From positions 3,026,501-3,090,500 of the forward strand of contig CP127384.1 in the NCBI GenBank assembly GCA_030285985.1: a stretch of 64,000 bases of DNA, given 5' to 3'. Of the stretch, positions 15,647-25,850 are shown piece by piece (the first letter of the stretch is position 1; each line of letters starts with the position of its first letter). The notes beneath the pieces are model-generated. The model did no database searches. It saw only the letters and a program-made list of their open reading frames with translations, and was not told where the DNA came from. This DNA is from Aquidulcibacter paucihalophilus (GTDB lineage Bacteria; Pseudomonadota; Alphaproteobacteria; Caulobacterales; Caulobacteraceae). The position numbers and the translations under genes are program-made.

Positions 15647-16636
15647 TCAGCCGCCCGCTGCGCCGGCGGCCATCGTGTCCTGGATGCTGATGATGGCCGG
15701 CGTCAGAATGACGATGAACAGCACCGGCAGGAAGAACAGGATCATCGGCACGGTCAGTTTGGCCGGCAGGGCCGCCGCCTTCTTCTCGGCCGCCGACAGC
15801 CGCATCTCGCGGTTTTCCTTGGCCATGGTGCGCAGGGCCGTGCCCAGCGGCGTGCCATAGGTCTCGGCCTGGGTCATGGCCGTGGCCACCGACTTCACGC
15901 CCGGATGGTTGGTCCGTTTGGCCAGGCCCTCATAGGCCATGCGGCGGTCGGGCAGATAATTGAGCTCGGCCGACAGAAGGGTCAATTCCTCAGCCAGGTC
16001 GATGGACGAACCCCCGATCTCCTGGCTGACCTTCTGGATCGCCGCCTCGATCGACATCCCCGCCTCGACGCAGATCAGCAGCAGGTCCAGCGCGTCCGGG
16101 AACGCCTGCATGATGGACGTCCGGCGTTGTGAAATTCGGTTCGAGAGGAAGATGTTCGGCGCATAGAAGCCGATCACCGCCGCGAACATACAGGCCGTCA
16201 GCCGGGTCATGACCGGCAGACCGAAGTCGTTGAAGACGAACAGGTAAAACACCGCCACGCCGAGGAAGACGAACGGCATCGAGAAGCGGAAGAAGTAGAA
16301 GGTCGTCAACGGCCGGGGTCCGCGATAGCCGGCCTGGGCCATCTGGTCCGCGACCTTGGGGTCTTCCAGCAGCTTGGTCAGGTTCAGCTGCTCGACGACG
16401 CGCTTCTTGAAGCCCTCGTCCGAGTGGCGAAGGTTCTGGGTTCCGGAGTTCTGCGCGGCGATGGCCTGACGCGAACGGCGCTTCAGTTCCTCGCGCCGCA
16501 CCGCCACGGCCTTCAACCGGCCTTCCAGCTTCGCCCCGCCGCCGAACGAGCCGAGCAGCGTCACCAGGGTGGCGAACACCAGCAGGCCCACGCCGAGGCT
16601 CAGCAGGTTCTGGACGTTGGTGAAGAACTCGATCAT
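15647..16636 (-). CDS. tadC: Flp pilus assembly inner-membrane platform protein TadC
   Basis: The 329-residue T2SSF-domain protein has an N-terminal helix (residues 10-30), a central pair of helices (about 108-145) and a C-terminal helix (about 290-315) around the T2SSF core with FPDALDLLLICVEAGMSIEAAI, GTPLGTALRTMAKENREMR and PAKLTVPMILFFLPVLF. TadC and TadB form the platform on which the CpaF ATPase acts to assemble the Flp pilus. It follows tadB by 16 bases and is the last gene of the minus-strand cpa/tad operon. Confidence 0.94.
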   Translation of the reverse strand: MIEFFTNVQNLLSLGVGLLVFATLVTLLGSFGGGAKLEGRLKAVAVRREELKRRSRQAIAAQNSGTQNLRHSDEGFKKRVVEQLNLTKLLEDPKVADQMAQAGYRGPRPLTTFYFFRFSMPFVFLGVAVFYLFVFNDFGLPVMTRLTACMFAAVIGFYAPNIFLSNRISQRRTSIMQAFPDALDLLLICVEAGMSIEAAIQKVSQEIGGSSIDLAEELTLLSAELNYLPDRRMAYEGLAKRTNHPGVKSVATAMTQAETYGTPLGTALRTMAKENREMRLSAAEKKAAALPAKLTVPMILFFLPVLFIVILTPAIISIQDTMAAGAAGG

Positions 16637-16652
16637 CGGGGCCGGGCGTTTC

Positions 16653-17630
16653 CTAGAACTTGAACGAAATCATCTTCTTCATGACGAAGACGCCGAACGA
16701 CATCATCGCCACCGCGATCAGCAGCATGAACTGGCCCCGCGGGTCGGTGAACAGGCGGGCCATGTAGGCGGGCGTGGTGATGCTGACGAGGATCATCACC
16801 GCCGGCGGCAGCGAGCCGATGATGCCGGCCGAGGCGGTGGCCTCGGACGACAGGGCCTTGATCTTCTCGCCCATCATCTTGCGGGCGCGCAGGACGACCG
16901 AAAGGTTGTTCAGCGCCTCAGCCAGGTTGCCGCCGGTCTTCTGCTGGATGGCGATGACGATGGAGAAGAATTTCAGCTCCGGCGTCGGCATCCGCTCGTA
17001 CATCTTGTCCAGTGACTGGGCCAGGGTCAGGCCGACGCCGAGGCCCTCGACCAGCTTCTGGAACTCCGCGCCGAGCGGCTGGGGGCTCTCGCGGGCGATG
17101 ATCTTGAAACAGTCGTGGACGGGCAGGCCGGACTTGATGCCGCGCACAATGACGTCGACGGCGTCGGCGAAATGGCTGGAGAATTTCTTCATCCGCCGCT
17201 TGCCGAGGAAGCCGACAACCCAGCGCGGCAGGCCGAGGCCAAGAACGACGCCCGCCCCCAGGCAGATCAGGATGTTCAGGCCGAACAGCAGCGGCAGCAG
17301 GAAGGCGATCGCGCCGAGAACGCCGCTGATGATCCAGAAGGTCGAGACCTTGGTGGCCAGACCCGCCTGCTTCAGCTTGGCGGAAAGGCTGACCCGCGCC
17401 TTGCGCTCGGCCCGCTCCGATTCCTGGAGCTGCTGCATGATCTGTTTGCGGCGCGCCTCGGGCGTATTGGCCGCGGCCGCCTTCTTGGCGGCGGCGTTGT
17501 TCTGCTTGGGCCCGCCGAAGGTCTGGGCGCGCTTGACCGCGGCCTCGCTGGAATCGCCGCCGCCGACGAAGGCCCAGCCCAGCCCGCCGATGGTGATGAA
17601 GGCCAGAACCGCGGCAAGGATCGGGAGCAT
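16653..17630 (-). CDS. tadB: Flp pilus assembly inner-membrane platform protein TadB
   Basis: The 325-residue protein has an N-terminal helix (residues 1-22), a basic cytoplasmic stretch with Ala/Lys-rich low complexity (KQNNAAAKKAAAANTPEARRK), two helices near 105-140 and the T2SSF domain (FADAVDVIVRGIKSGLPVHDC, GVGLTLAQSLDKMYERMPTPELKFF, QQKTGGNLAEALNNLS), then a C-terminal helix. It is the partner of TadC. ATG 17630 is five bases after the cpaF stop, so the two should be translated together. Confidence 0.94.
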   Translation of the reverse strand: MLPILAAVLAFITIGGLGWAFVGGGDSSEAAVKRAQTFGGPKQNNAAAKKAAAANTPEARRKQIMQQLQESERAERKARVSLSAKLKQAGLATKVSTFWIISGVLGAIAFLLPLLFGLNILICLGAGVVLGLGLPRWVVGFLGKRRMKKFSSHFADAVDVIVRGIKSGLPVHDCFKIIARESPQPLGAEFQKLVEGLGVGLTLAQSLDKMYERMPTPELKFFSIVIAIQQKTGGNLAEALNNLSVVLRARKMMGEKIKALSSEATASAGIIGSLPPAVMILVSITTPAYMARLFTDPRGQFMLLIAVAMMSFGVFVMKKMISFKF

Positions 17631-17635
17631 CCGCC

Positions 17636-19249
<1,614 letters not shown>

Positions 19250-19252
19250 GCG

Positions 19253-20806
19253 TCAGGACTTCTTCTTGAACAGGCCGGAGAACATCGACTTGCCTTCCGC
19301 CTTGCCGGCCTTGCCCTTGGGCCCGGCGAGCAGCGGCAGTTCACGCCGCGAGACGATCTGGGCGAGGGTCTGGAAGGCCTCGCCGGCCTTGGACTTGCCG
19401 CCGGCGTCGAGGATCATCTGGCCGTTGTTGGCCGCGGCACCGAAGACCTTGGGTTCGAACGGAATGATCAGGCTGGGGTGAACGCCCAGGGCCGCGCCGA
19501 AATCCTTGGCCGGAATCTCGGGACGTCCGGGAACCCCGACCTGGTTGAGCACCAGCCGCGGCGGCGCGTCGTTCGGCCGGCCCTGTTTGATCAGATCGAT
19601 CATGTTCTTGGCGTTGCGCAGGCTGGCCAGATCGGGCGTCGCCACGATCACCACCTCGTCGGCGGCGATCAGGGTGCGGCGCATCCAGCCGGACCAGAGA
19701 TGCGGCAGGTCCAGCACCACGAAGGGCGCGGTCGAACGGATCTGGGTCGTCACTTCCTCGAACGCTTCCGGGGAGATGTCCCAGTCGACGTCGAGGGTCG
19801 CCGGCGCGGCAAACAGGCTGAGCTTGTCGGTGCAGCGAACCATCATCCGGTCCAGCAGCACAGGGTCGAGCCGATCCGGCTGGCTCAGGGCGTCGGCGAC
19901 ACCGCTGAGCGGATCCTGGTTGAAGTCCAGACCCGCAGTGCCGAACGGCAGGTCGTAGTCGACGATGACCGTATTGGCGCCGATCCGCTCGCTCATCGCC
20001 CAGGCGGTGTTGTGTGCCACGGAGCTGGAGCCCGTGCCGCCGCGGGCGCCGACGAAGGCGATCGAGCGGCCGACGAAGGGCTGGGCCGGATCGGCGAACA
20101 GGCCACCGATGGCCGAGATCAGCTGCAGCGGCTGCAACGGCACCACGAGATATTCACTGACCCCGCGCCGCATCAGCTCGCGGAACAGGAGGATGTCGTT
20201 GGTGGCTCCGACCACGACCACCTTGGTGCCGGCGTCGCAGACCTCGGCCAGCTGGTCGACTTCCCACAGCAGGGTCTGCGGGTCCTTCATGCATTCGACG
20301 ACGATCAGCGGCGGGGTCGGCTCGTGCCGATAGGCCTCGACTGCCGCGGCGACACCGCCGACGCGGATCTGCGTCGTGGCGCGGGACAGGCGACGGTCCT
20401 GGCCGGCACGCTCGGCGGCGGCGAGCGTGTCCTGCCGTTCCGCGAAGACGTGGATGGCGATACGCGGGACCGACACCTCGGCCGTATGGCCGCCGAGGCT
20501 GATGGGCGAGAAGGCCGCCGTGGCACCGGCGACCAGATCGCCGACGGGATTGAACCCGGCACCCTGCGGGGGCGCATCGTCCGGCCGGTGTTCGGGCACG
20601 GACTGCACAGCCGGAAGCGGCACGACAGCCACCGTCGGAGCGGTGAACTGCAGCGCCTGACGTTGATCGACGACGACCTCCTCGAAGGTCTCGATGTCGG
20701 AAGCGGCTTCGTCAGGCATGACGGCGCCCGGCGCGGTGTAACCCGCGTCGAGATCGAACTCGTCGTCCAACTCGTCAAATGGCCGGGGCGCGAAGGCGTT
20801 GCTCAT
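19253..20806 (-). CDS. cpaE: Pilus localisation/assembly protein CpaE (TadZ-like)
   Basis: The 517-residue protein has an acidic disordered N-terminus (1-110), a receiver-like domain (about 113-240) and a MinD/ParA-type ATPase domain. Its Walker A is deviant, GARGGTGSS at 253-261, without the usual Lys-Thr pair, which is typical for CpaE/TadZ. VLDLPHLW holds the Walker B-like strand. In Caulobacter CpaE sits at the pole and recruits CpaC and other pilus parts, with PodJ as the upstream landmark. The C-terminus ends in a basic run (LFKKKS). It precedes cpaF by three bases. Confidence 0.95.
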   Translation of the reverse strand: MSNAFAPRPFDELDDEFDLDAGYTAPGAVMPDEAASDIETFEEVVVDQRQALQFTAPTVAVVPLPAVQSVPEHRPDDAPPQGAGFNPVGDLVAGATAAFSPISLGGHTAEVSVPRIAIHVFAERQDTLAAAERAGQDRRLSRATTQIRVGGVAAAVEAYRHEPTPPLIVVECMKDPQTLLWEVDQLAEVCDAGTKVVVVGATNDILLFRELMRRGVSEYLVVPLQPLQLISAIGGLFADPAQPFVGRSIAFVGARGGTGSSSVAHNTAWAMSERIGANTVIVDYDLPFGTAGLDFNQDPLSGVADALSQPDRLDPVLLDRMMVRCTDKLSLFAAPATLDVDWDISPEAFEEVTTQIRSTAPFVVLDLPHLWSGWMRRTLIAADEVVIVATPDLASLRNAKNMIDLIKQGRPNDAPPRLVLNQVGVPGRPEIPAKDFGAALGVHPSLIIPFEPKVFGAAANNGQMILDAGGKSKAGEAFQTLAQIVSRRELPLLAGPKGKAGKAEGKSMFSGLFKKKS

Positions 20807-20812
20807 GTCACG

Positions 20813-21484
20813 CTATTCCACAGCCCCGGAGATGCGGCCGTTCACCAGGGGTTCCTGCGGCGTCGAACTGACCTCGCCGCGTCGATAGTTGTCGAACACC
20901 ACCGCCGCCCGGCCGGAATCGGCCGGCGTCATGGGGCGAGCACCGAGAATGTCGCGGGGATAGGCGATCTGGGCCGCCATATTGGCCGTGATGGCGCAGC
21001 CGAAGCCGCCGGAGCTCTGGTTTGAAAACCGGGCCCCCATGTTGCGGGTCTCAAGCGAGCAGTCCGGAACGGAGGCCCGGATGGACTCGAAACCGGCCAG
21101 CACCGGCGCGCGCGGATCGGGGGCGGCGTAGGCAGCCATCTGGATGCGGTCCTCGGGGACCCCGGCAGCCTGCAGGACGGTGCGGACGGCGTAGGCCTGC
21201 TCGACCGCGACCGGGTCGTCGCCCGAGGGGGATTCAATCCGGACATGGCCGGAGCCCGACGCGCCGTACCGGGCCGCCAGCCCGCGCAGGGCCGCGTGCT
21301 GGTTCGCCGACAGGCCCTGATCGTGGACGGCCAGGGCGATGCGATCCAGGCCGGGCTCGACCTGCAGCGAATAGCGCGACAGAGGCGTCGTCGGCGCATC
21401 GACGGAGCCGGAAACCGAAGCGCAGCCTGAGACAGCGAGGACGAAGACGGCGGATGCGAGGGCGCGTTTCACGGGGATCCTCAT
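20813..21484 (-). CDS. cpaD: Pilus assembly lipoprotein CpaD
   Basis: The 223-residue product has a lipoprotein signal (ALASAVFVLAVSGCASVSG; lipobox VSGC, Cys at about residue 21). The OmpA/CpaD domain contains VHDQGLSANQHAALRGLAARYG, then RTVLQAAGVPEDRI, and the C-terminal NQSSGGFGCAITANMAAQIAYPRDIL signature. CpaD is thought to help the CpaC secretin into the outer membrane. Its ATG at 21484 overlaps the cpaC stop (ATGA). Confidence 0.93.
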   Translation of the reverse strand: MRIPVKRALASAVFVLAVSGCASVSGSVDAPTTPLSRYSLQVEPGLDRIALAVHDQGLSANQHAALRGLAARYGASGSGHVRIESPSGDDPVAVEQAYAVRTVLQAAGVPEDRIQMAAYAAPDPRAPVLAGFESIRASVPDCSLETRNMGARFSNQSSGGFGCAITANMAAQIAYPRDILGARPMTPADSGRAAVVFDNYRRGEVSSTPQEPLVNGRISGAVE

Positions 21485-22905
21485 TCGATGACATAGCCCA
21501 CAGGGCCGCTCCAGCCGGCGTCGGCCGCGGCCGCGGCACCGGGACGGCGGAACTGCTGGTTCAACTGGCCGAACAGCAGCGTCTGGGCATCGCTGGCGAT
21601 CAACAGGCCGTCGGCCGGTGTCTGCAGGCGGCCGGGCGAGGTCGGCGAGACGATGTAGGCCTCGATGATGATGACCAGTTCAGTCTCGCCCGACAGATAG
21701 TCCCGCGAGCGGAACAGGGCGCCGAGGACCGGCAGGCTGCCGATGCCCGGCAGCTGGTCGATATTCTGGCGGGTGTCCTCACGCAGCAGGCCGGCGATCA
21801 TCATCGACCCGCCCGAGGGCAGTTCCACGGTGGAGGAGGCGCGGCGCACGTTCAGGGCCGGGATGACCAGGGCGTCATCGGCCGTGCCGCCGAGGGTGAA
21901 GGCACCGGCGGTCGTCAGCTCGGAAACCTCGGTGGAGAGCTGCAGAGAGATGCGACCCTCCGAGAGCACGATCGGCCGGAAGGCCAGCCGCACGCCGAAC
22001 GGCTTGAACTCGACGCCGACGGTGACCTGGCCCGTCGTGGAATCGACGCTGCGGCCGACCGGAACCGGGAACTCGCCGCCGGCGAGGAATTCGGCGTTCT
22101 CGCCATTGACCGAGGTCACATTCGGCTCGGCCAGGATGCGGACCAGACCGGCCCGCTCGAAAGCGCGGATATTGGTGCTCAGCCGGCTGCCGTCTCCGGC
22201 CTGGTCAATATAGTTGAGGACGCCGCCGCCCAGCTGGCTGCCGGACACGCCGAAAGTGGCCCCCTGGGTCAGGGAAAGACCATCGCCGACGCTGTTCAGG
22301 ACGCCGTTGACGTCCAGACCCAGCTGTTTGATCGCGGTGCGCTGGACCTCGATGACGCGGGCCCGGACCATGACCTGGTCGGAGCCGGCGATGGTCATCA
22401 TGTTGATGACCTTCTCGGGGGCGGTGACAAAGGCGCGGGCCACCTGGGCGGCGCGGTCGGCTTCGCCGGGGCTGCTGACGGGGCCCGTCAGGATGATGCT
22501 GTCATTGACCGCCTCGGCCCGGACCTGCGAACCCGGCATGACCCGGCTCAGGGTGTCCTGCAGGGCCGAGACGCCGGCGTCGACGCGGACGCGGAGCGAA
22601 AGGATGGTGCGGCCGGCCGAGTCCAGGACCACGGCATCGGTTTCACCGGGCTGGAGGCCGATGATGGTGATGCGGCGCGGCGAGTGCAGCATGGCCTCGG
22701 CCACCAGCGGGTTCGGCACGATGACGTCGCGGGCGTCGGACGGCAGGTCGATGGCCATCGACGAGCCGCGCGGCAAATTGATCAGTTGCGCCCCGGCCCC
22801 CATGGGAACGGCGGCGCGGGACTGGGCAAGGGCCGCCGACGGCCCGACGGGCGCGACAGCGGCGACCGTCAGACCGACGAGTGCGATCGCGATCAGATGC
22901 TTCAT
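21481..22905 (-). CDS. cpaC: Pilus secretin CpaC
   Basis: The 474-residue outer-membrane secretin has a signal peptide (HLIAIALVGLTVAAVAPVG), the T2SS N-terminal domain (GSSMAIDLPSDARDVIVPNPLVAEAML, residues about 45-85), a BON-like domain (VSALQDTLSRVMPGSQVRAEAVNDSI), and the secretin barrel from about 240 on with VKPFGV-like strands, LSTEVSEL, LPSGGSMMIAGLLRED and the P-G-x-G-x-L-P-V-L-G motif (LPGIGSLPVLGALFRSRDY). It should form the pilus exit channel. The ATG overlaps the cpaB stop by four bases. Confidence 0.95.
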   Translation of the reverse strand: MKHLIAIALVGLTVAAVAPVGPSAALAQSRAAVPMGAGAQLINLPRGSSMAIDLPSDARDVIVPNPLVAEAMLHSPRRITIIGLQPGETDAVVLDSAGRTILSLRVRVDAGVSALQDTLSRVMPGSQVRAEAVNDSIILTGPVSSPGEADRAAQVARAFVTAPEKVINMMTIAGSDQVMVRARVIEVQRTAIKQLGLDVNGVLNSVGDGLSLTQGATFGVSGSQLGGGVLNYIDQAGDGSRLSTNIRAFERAGLVRILAEPNVTSVNGENAEFLAGGEFPVPVGRSVDSTTGQVTVGVEFKPFGVRLAFRPIVLSEGRISLQLSTEVSELTTAGAFTLGGTADDALVIPALNVRRASSTVELPSGGSMMIAGLLREDTRQNIDQLPGIGSLPVLGALFRSRDYLSGETELVIIIEAYIVSPTSPGRLQTPADGLLIASDAQTLLFGQLNQQFRRPGAAAAADAGWSGPVGYVIE

Positions 22906-23822
22906 TGGACCACCACCACTTCGGGTGCGCCGCCGCGATAGACGCGAACGGCGGAGGATTGGCGGACAGCCGGCGCAACCCGCCCGGACGGGCCGCCGGT
23001 ATCGGCGTAGGAGCGGAGCACAAGACTCAGCTCGCCTTCGGACTTGGCCAGGGCCAGGGCCTCCGCGTCGCGGGGGCCGACCTCCAGGGTCGCGGTGGCA
23101 CCCACAACGGCCTGTTCGTCGTCGCCGGCCCGCGTCGACTGGTCGATGGCCAGAACCTTGATGTTCTGCATGACGGTTGAGGAGGCGAATTTGGACCGGT
23201 CGCCCTCCTGGGCCCCCATGTTGCTCAGGTTGGTCTCGCGGGTCAGCAGGACGTCGACGCGGTCGCCCGGCAGAATGAAGCCGCCGGCGGCGGTCTCGAC
23301 CGTGACCCGGATCGCCATGGCCCGCATGCCCGGCTCAAGGTAGGCGGCCATATAGCCGCTGTCGCCGGCGCGGACGATCTTGCGGCTGACGATCGGTTCG
23401 CCCGCCAGGATGGGTTCGCGCACTACCGAGCCGACATAGTCGGCCTTGGCGCCGCCCGTGGTCAGATTGTTCGCGGCGCGGGTGACGGAGGCCACGGCGC
23501 CCTGGGGCCGGGCGGCGGCCGGAGCCGCGCCCTCAGCCGCTTCGGCAGCGGGCAGCGGCGTCGTGCCGTCGGTGATGAAGGCCGGATTGACCTCATCGAC
23601 GGGCCACTCCTTCCAGGCCAGATCGGACTCCGTCAGCCGCTGTCCGGGCTGAAGGTCCTTGGCCGCGACCAGCACCTTGGCCATCGGCCGCGCCGGAACG
23701 GCGGCGGCCGCGGCGACGGCGGTCGGTGAATTCGAGGGCGATCCCATGGCGCGCACGACCAGGGCCAGGCCGATGGCGGCCACGGCGGCGACGCAGATCA
23801 CGATGATACGGGCGGGCTTCAT
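22902..23822 (-). CDS. cpaB: Flp pilus assembly protein CpaB
   Basis: The 306-residue protein has an N-terminal helix (IIVICVAAVAAIGLALVVRAM), the SAF domain with KVLVAAKDLQPGQRLTESDLAWKEWP, and the RcpC/CpaB domain with MRAMAIRVTVETAAGGFILPGDRVDVLLT. A 40-residue Ala-rich insert (AAEAAEGAAPAAARPQG) lies between the SAF core strands. CpaB is periplasmic and works with the CpaC secretin. Start ATG 23822; 112 bases separate it from the end of cpaA. Confidence 0.94.
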   Translation of the reverse strand: MKPARIIVICVAAVAAIGLALVVRAMGSPSNSPTAVAAAAAVPARPMAKVLVAAKDLQPGQRLTESDLAWKEWPVDEVNPAFITDGTTPLPAAEAAEGAAPAAARPQGAVASVTRAANNLTTGGAKADYVGSVVREPILAGEPIVSRKIVRAGDSGYMAAYLEPGMRAMAIRVTVETAAGGFILPGDRVDVLLTRETNLSNMGAQEGDRSKFASSTVMQNIKVLAIDQSTRAGDDEQAVVGATATLEVGPRDAEALALAKSEGELSLVLRSYADTGGPSGRVAPAVRQSSAVRVYRGGAPEVVVVQ

Positions 23823-23934
23823 CGACGGTCTCCGGCAGGCCGGACCGGACCGATGAATCGGTCCTTCGGCCCCCTGCCGTTAACGACCATGCCGGGCGCA
23901 GGTTAACGCGGGCCTAAGTGACGGCCGAACCTCA

Positions 23935-24447
23935 CTATCCCGCGATGAAGGCAGCGAGCAGCGGCGAGGCGGGATAGGCCATCAGCGCGCCCGCGGCGAT
24001 GGCCACGCCATAGGGGATGTCGCCCCGGGGCTCCATCAGCTGGACCACCCATCCGGGCGCGCCCAGCAGATAGGGACGCGAATGAAACCGCGCGAACAGC
24101 AGGACCAGGCAGAACAGCCCACCCATCACGCCCGTCCACAACAGGAACATCCCCGAGCCGCTGAGACCCAGCCACAGACAGGTCGCGGCCATCAGCTTGG
24201 CGTCGCCGCCGCCGATCCAGCGCAGGGCGAACATGCCGGCTCCGACCACCAGCGCCAGGGCTGCGACGCCGACGTTGACGGCCACCGTCATCGGGTCGAG
24301 TCCGACGGCCAGGGCGGCTGGGAAAAAGGCGAGGACCAGAAGTCCGGAGATCCAGTTCGGAATCTTCATCGACGTCAGGTCCTTGAGACCCGCGACGATG
24401 GCGAGCGCGGGCATGATGCCGAGGAAGAGCAGGGTGACGGTGTCCAT
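23935..24447 (-). CDS. cpaA: Prepilin peptidase CpaA (A24A)
   Basis: CpaA removes the leader of Flp pilins and TadE-type pseudopilins in the inner membrane. The 170-residue protein is the short, methylase-free form with about six helices. The two catalytic aspartates are seen in the first loop (GLKDLTSMKIPNW, D23) and in GGGDAKLMAA (about 82), the GxGD-type motif. It lies between the pilins and cpaB in the usual cpa gene order. A terminator sits between the last pilin and this gene, so it may depend on read-through or on its own promoter. Confidence 0.94.
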   Translation of the reverse strand: MDTVTLLFLGIMPALAIVAGLKDLTSMKIPNWISGLLVLAFFPAALAVGLDPMTVAVNVGVAALALVVGAGMFALRWIGGGDAKLMAATCLWLGLSGSGMFLLWTGVMGGLFCLVLLFARFHSRPYLLGAPGWVVQLMEPRGDIPYGVAIAAGALMAYPASPLLAAFIAG

Positions 24448-24507
24448 GCCCCCCTTGTGCCTGATCGACGGTTAAAACCCGGTTGCCATACAGCCCGTCG
24501 CGCAAAC

Positions 24508-24540
24508 GAAAGAGGCCGGAGCGTCTCCGCTCCGGCCTCC
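24508..24540 (-). terminator. Terminator after the third tandem pilin gene
   Basis: GAGGCCGGAGCG (24512-24523) pairs perfectly with CGCTCCGGCCTC (24528-24539) around a TCTC loop. On the minus strand it is followed by TTTCGTTT. It is one of three nearly identical stems, each placed after one pilin gene. Confidence 0.85.
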
Positions 24541-24567
24541 CGTCGGTTTCAGGACTGTCGTCGGCGC

Positions 24568-24747
24568 TTAGGCGCCGGCGGTGCCGCCCATGCCGGTGAC
24601 TACGTCGTTGAACTTGCCCTTGATGGTCGTGCCCAGGGCCGTCACGGCAGAGATGATCACGACGGCGATCAGGGCGGCGATCAGGCCGTACTCAATGGCG
24701 GTGGCGCCCGACTCGTCGGACATGAATTTCGAAACAAACTTGGTCAT
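24568..24747 (-). CDS. pilA: Flp-type IVb pilin, tandem copy (most downstream)
   Basis: The 59-residue prepilin has a 14-residue leader ending in Gly (MTKFVSKFMSDESG), then the Flp motif ATAIEYGLIAALIAVVII with Glu at +5 and Tyr at +6 of the mature protein, and a short tail (KGKFNDVVTGMGGTAGA). CpaA should cut after G14. It differs from the next copy at only three residues (T/S40, G/T44, D/A48). It has its own terminator and a 238-base spacer before it, so it is probably transcribed from its own promoter. Confidence 0.95.
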   Translation of the reverse strand: MTKFVSKFMSDESGATAIEYGLIAALIAVVIISAVTALGTTIKGKFNDVVTGMGGTAGA

Positions 24748-24926
24748 TGGAATATCCCTCCCGATGGGGTTGCAGGTGACTGGCGGGGGGAGCCGGTCAC
24801 CCGTCTGACCCCCTGAACATCTTCACCATGCCGTCCTCCGGTTAAGCTGACGCGTACGATCGTCCTTACCGGCAGCTTCACCATAAGGACCTTGGGAAGG
24901 CCGGCCTCGCAGCCCGCCGGGACGGC

Positions 24927-24958
24927 AAAAGGGCCGGAGCGTTTCCGCTCCGGCCCTT
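24927..24958 (-). terminator. Terminator after the middle pilin gene
   Basis: AAGGGCCGGAGCG (24929-24941) pairs perfectly with CGCTCCGGCCCTT (24946-24958) around a TTTC loop, and minus-strand transcripts end in TTTTGCC. Same stem core as the other two pilin terminators. Confidence 0.85.
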
Positions 24959-24985
24959 CGCCAGTTTCAGGACTGTCGTCGGCGC

Positions 24986-25165
24986 TTAGGCGCCGGCGGT
25001 GCCGCCCATGCCGGTGACGACGGCGTTGAACTTGGTCTTGATGGTCGAGCCCAGGGCCGTCACGGCCGAGATGATCACGACGGCGATCAGGGCGGCGATC
25101 AGGCCGTACTCAATGGCGGTGGCGCCCGACTCGTCGGACATGAACTTCGAAACAAACTTGGTCAT
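24986..25165 (-). CDS. pilA: Flp-type IVb pilin, tandem copy (middle)
   Basis: The 59-residue product is almost identical to the downstream copy: same 14-residue leader, same ATAIEYGLIAALIAVVII core, tail KTKFNAVVTGMGGTAGA. DNA identity extends through the stop and about 20 bases beyond (a shared taagcgccgacgacagtcct on the minus strand), so the duplication includes the 3' region and terminator. A GGTTAA motif lies about 100 bases upstream, as in the other copies. All features needed for processing are intact. Confidence 0.95.
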   Translation of the reverse strand: MTKFVSKFMSDESGATAIEYGLIAALIAVVIISAVTALGSTIKTKFNAVVTGMGGTAGA

Positions 25166-25351
25166 CGGTTTTTCCTTTGAACGGAGTGAAGCGAGCTACT
25201 GATACGGGGGAGGGGTCGGTAGCCCGCCTGTCCCCCAAACGCAGGACCGTTTTCGCCGATAACGGTTAAAGTCACGTGGCGGCTCATGGTTACTTCGAGA
25301 TTTACTCTAAAAAGTTTTCATGTTGGCCTCGCCGCCGGATAGGCGGCCAAA

Positions 25352-25385
25352 GCAAAGGGGCCGGAGCGTTTCCACTCCGGCCCCT
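25352..25385 (-). terminator. Terminator after the first pilin gene
   Basis: GGGGCCGGAG (25357-25366) pairs with CTCCGGCCCC (25375-25384). On the minus strand the stem is followed by TTTGC. The loop side carries a C/A mismatch not present in the other two copies. Confidence 0.8.
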
Positions 25386-25412
25386 CGCCCGTTTCAGGAC
25401 TGTAGTCCGCGC

Positions 25413-25583
25413 TTAGGCACCGCCCATGCCGGTCACGACTGCCTTGAACTTGGTCATGATGGTCGTGCCCAGGGCCGAGACAGAAGAGATGATCACGACG
25501 GCGATGAGCGCGGCGATGAGGCCGTACTCGATGGCGGTAGCACCCGACTCGTCGGACATGAACTTCGAAACGAACTTGGACAT
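25413..25583 (-). CDS. pilA: Flp-type IVb pilin, tandem copy (first)
   Basis: The 56-residue prepilin starts MSKFVSKFMSDESG and has the same mature N-terminus ATAIEYGLIAALIAVVII. The tail is more divergent (SSVSALGTTIMTKFKAVV) and lacks the TAG tripeptide near the end (GMGGA). It is the first of three pilins in the direction of transcription and lies closest to the divergent pilus gene set. A longer in-frame start at 25685 is rejected because it would put about 34 extra residues before the leader. Confidence 0.94.
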   Translation of the reverse strand: MSKFVSKFMSDESGATAIEYGLIAALIAVVIISSVSALGTTIMTKFKAVVTGMGGA

Positions 25584-25688
25584 AACTGAACTTTCTCTGG
25601 GTTTAACCGAGCGGTCAGTGACGCCAACAGGCCTGTCGACCTGCGCCCCCTTGCCCCCCGGCTGGACGATCAACAGGCGTCTCAAGGA

Positions 25689-25703
25689 TTAAGGACGAGT
25701 AAA
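25689..25703 (-). promoter_or_regulatory. CtrA-like box upstream of the pilin cluster
   Basis: TTAA-GGACGAG-TAAA matches the CtrA consensus TTAA-N7-TTAA at seven of eight positions and lies 106 bases before the first pilin start. Caulobacter pilA is CtrA-activated. The 267-base region 25584-25850 is AT-rich in its middle (gatttctttattgacgttacgtttactatg) and must hold promoters for both the pilins and the divergent 25851 gene. Confidence 0.4.
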
Positions 25704-25850
25704 ACGAGAAAACATCAGTGCGATTTCTTTATTGACGTTACGTTTACTATGATTTCAGGCGCGGCTGCATGATTTCAGACTTTCTTGAGGATTGCGGAGC
25801 AGTGTCGCGAAACGCTCACGCGCGCGCCCTGTTCACTGGAAGTCGACGCC

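Noticed and set aside
24508-25583. Assembly artefact producing false pilin copies
   Set aside because: The three copies differ at several bases, in the third copy's tail, in terminator loops and in their spacers, so they are not a collapsed or repeated read block.
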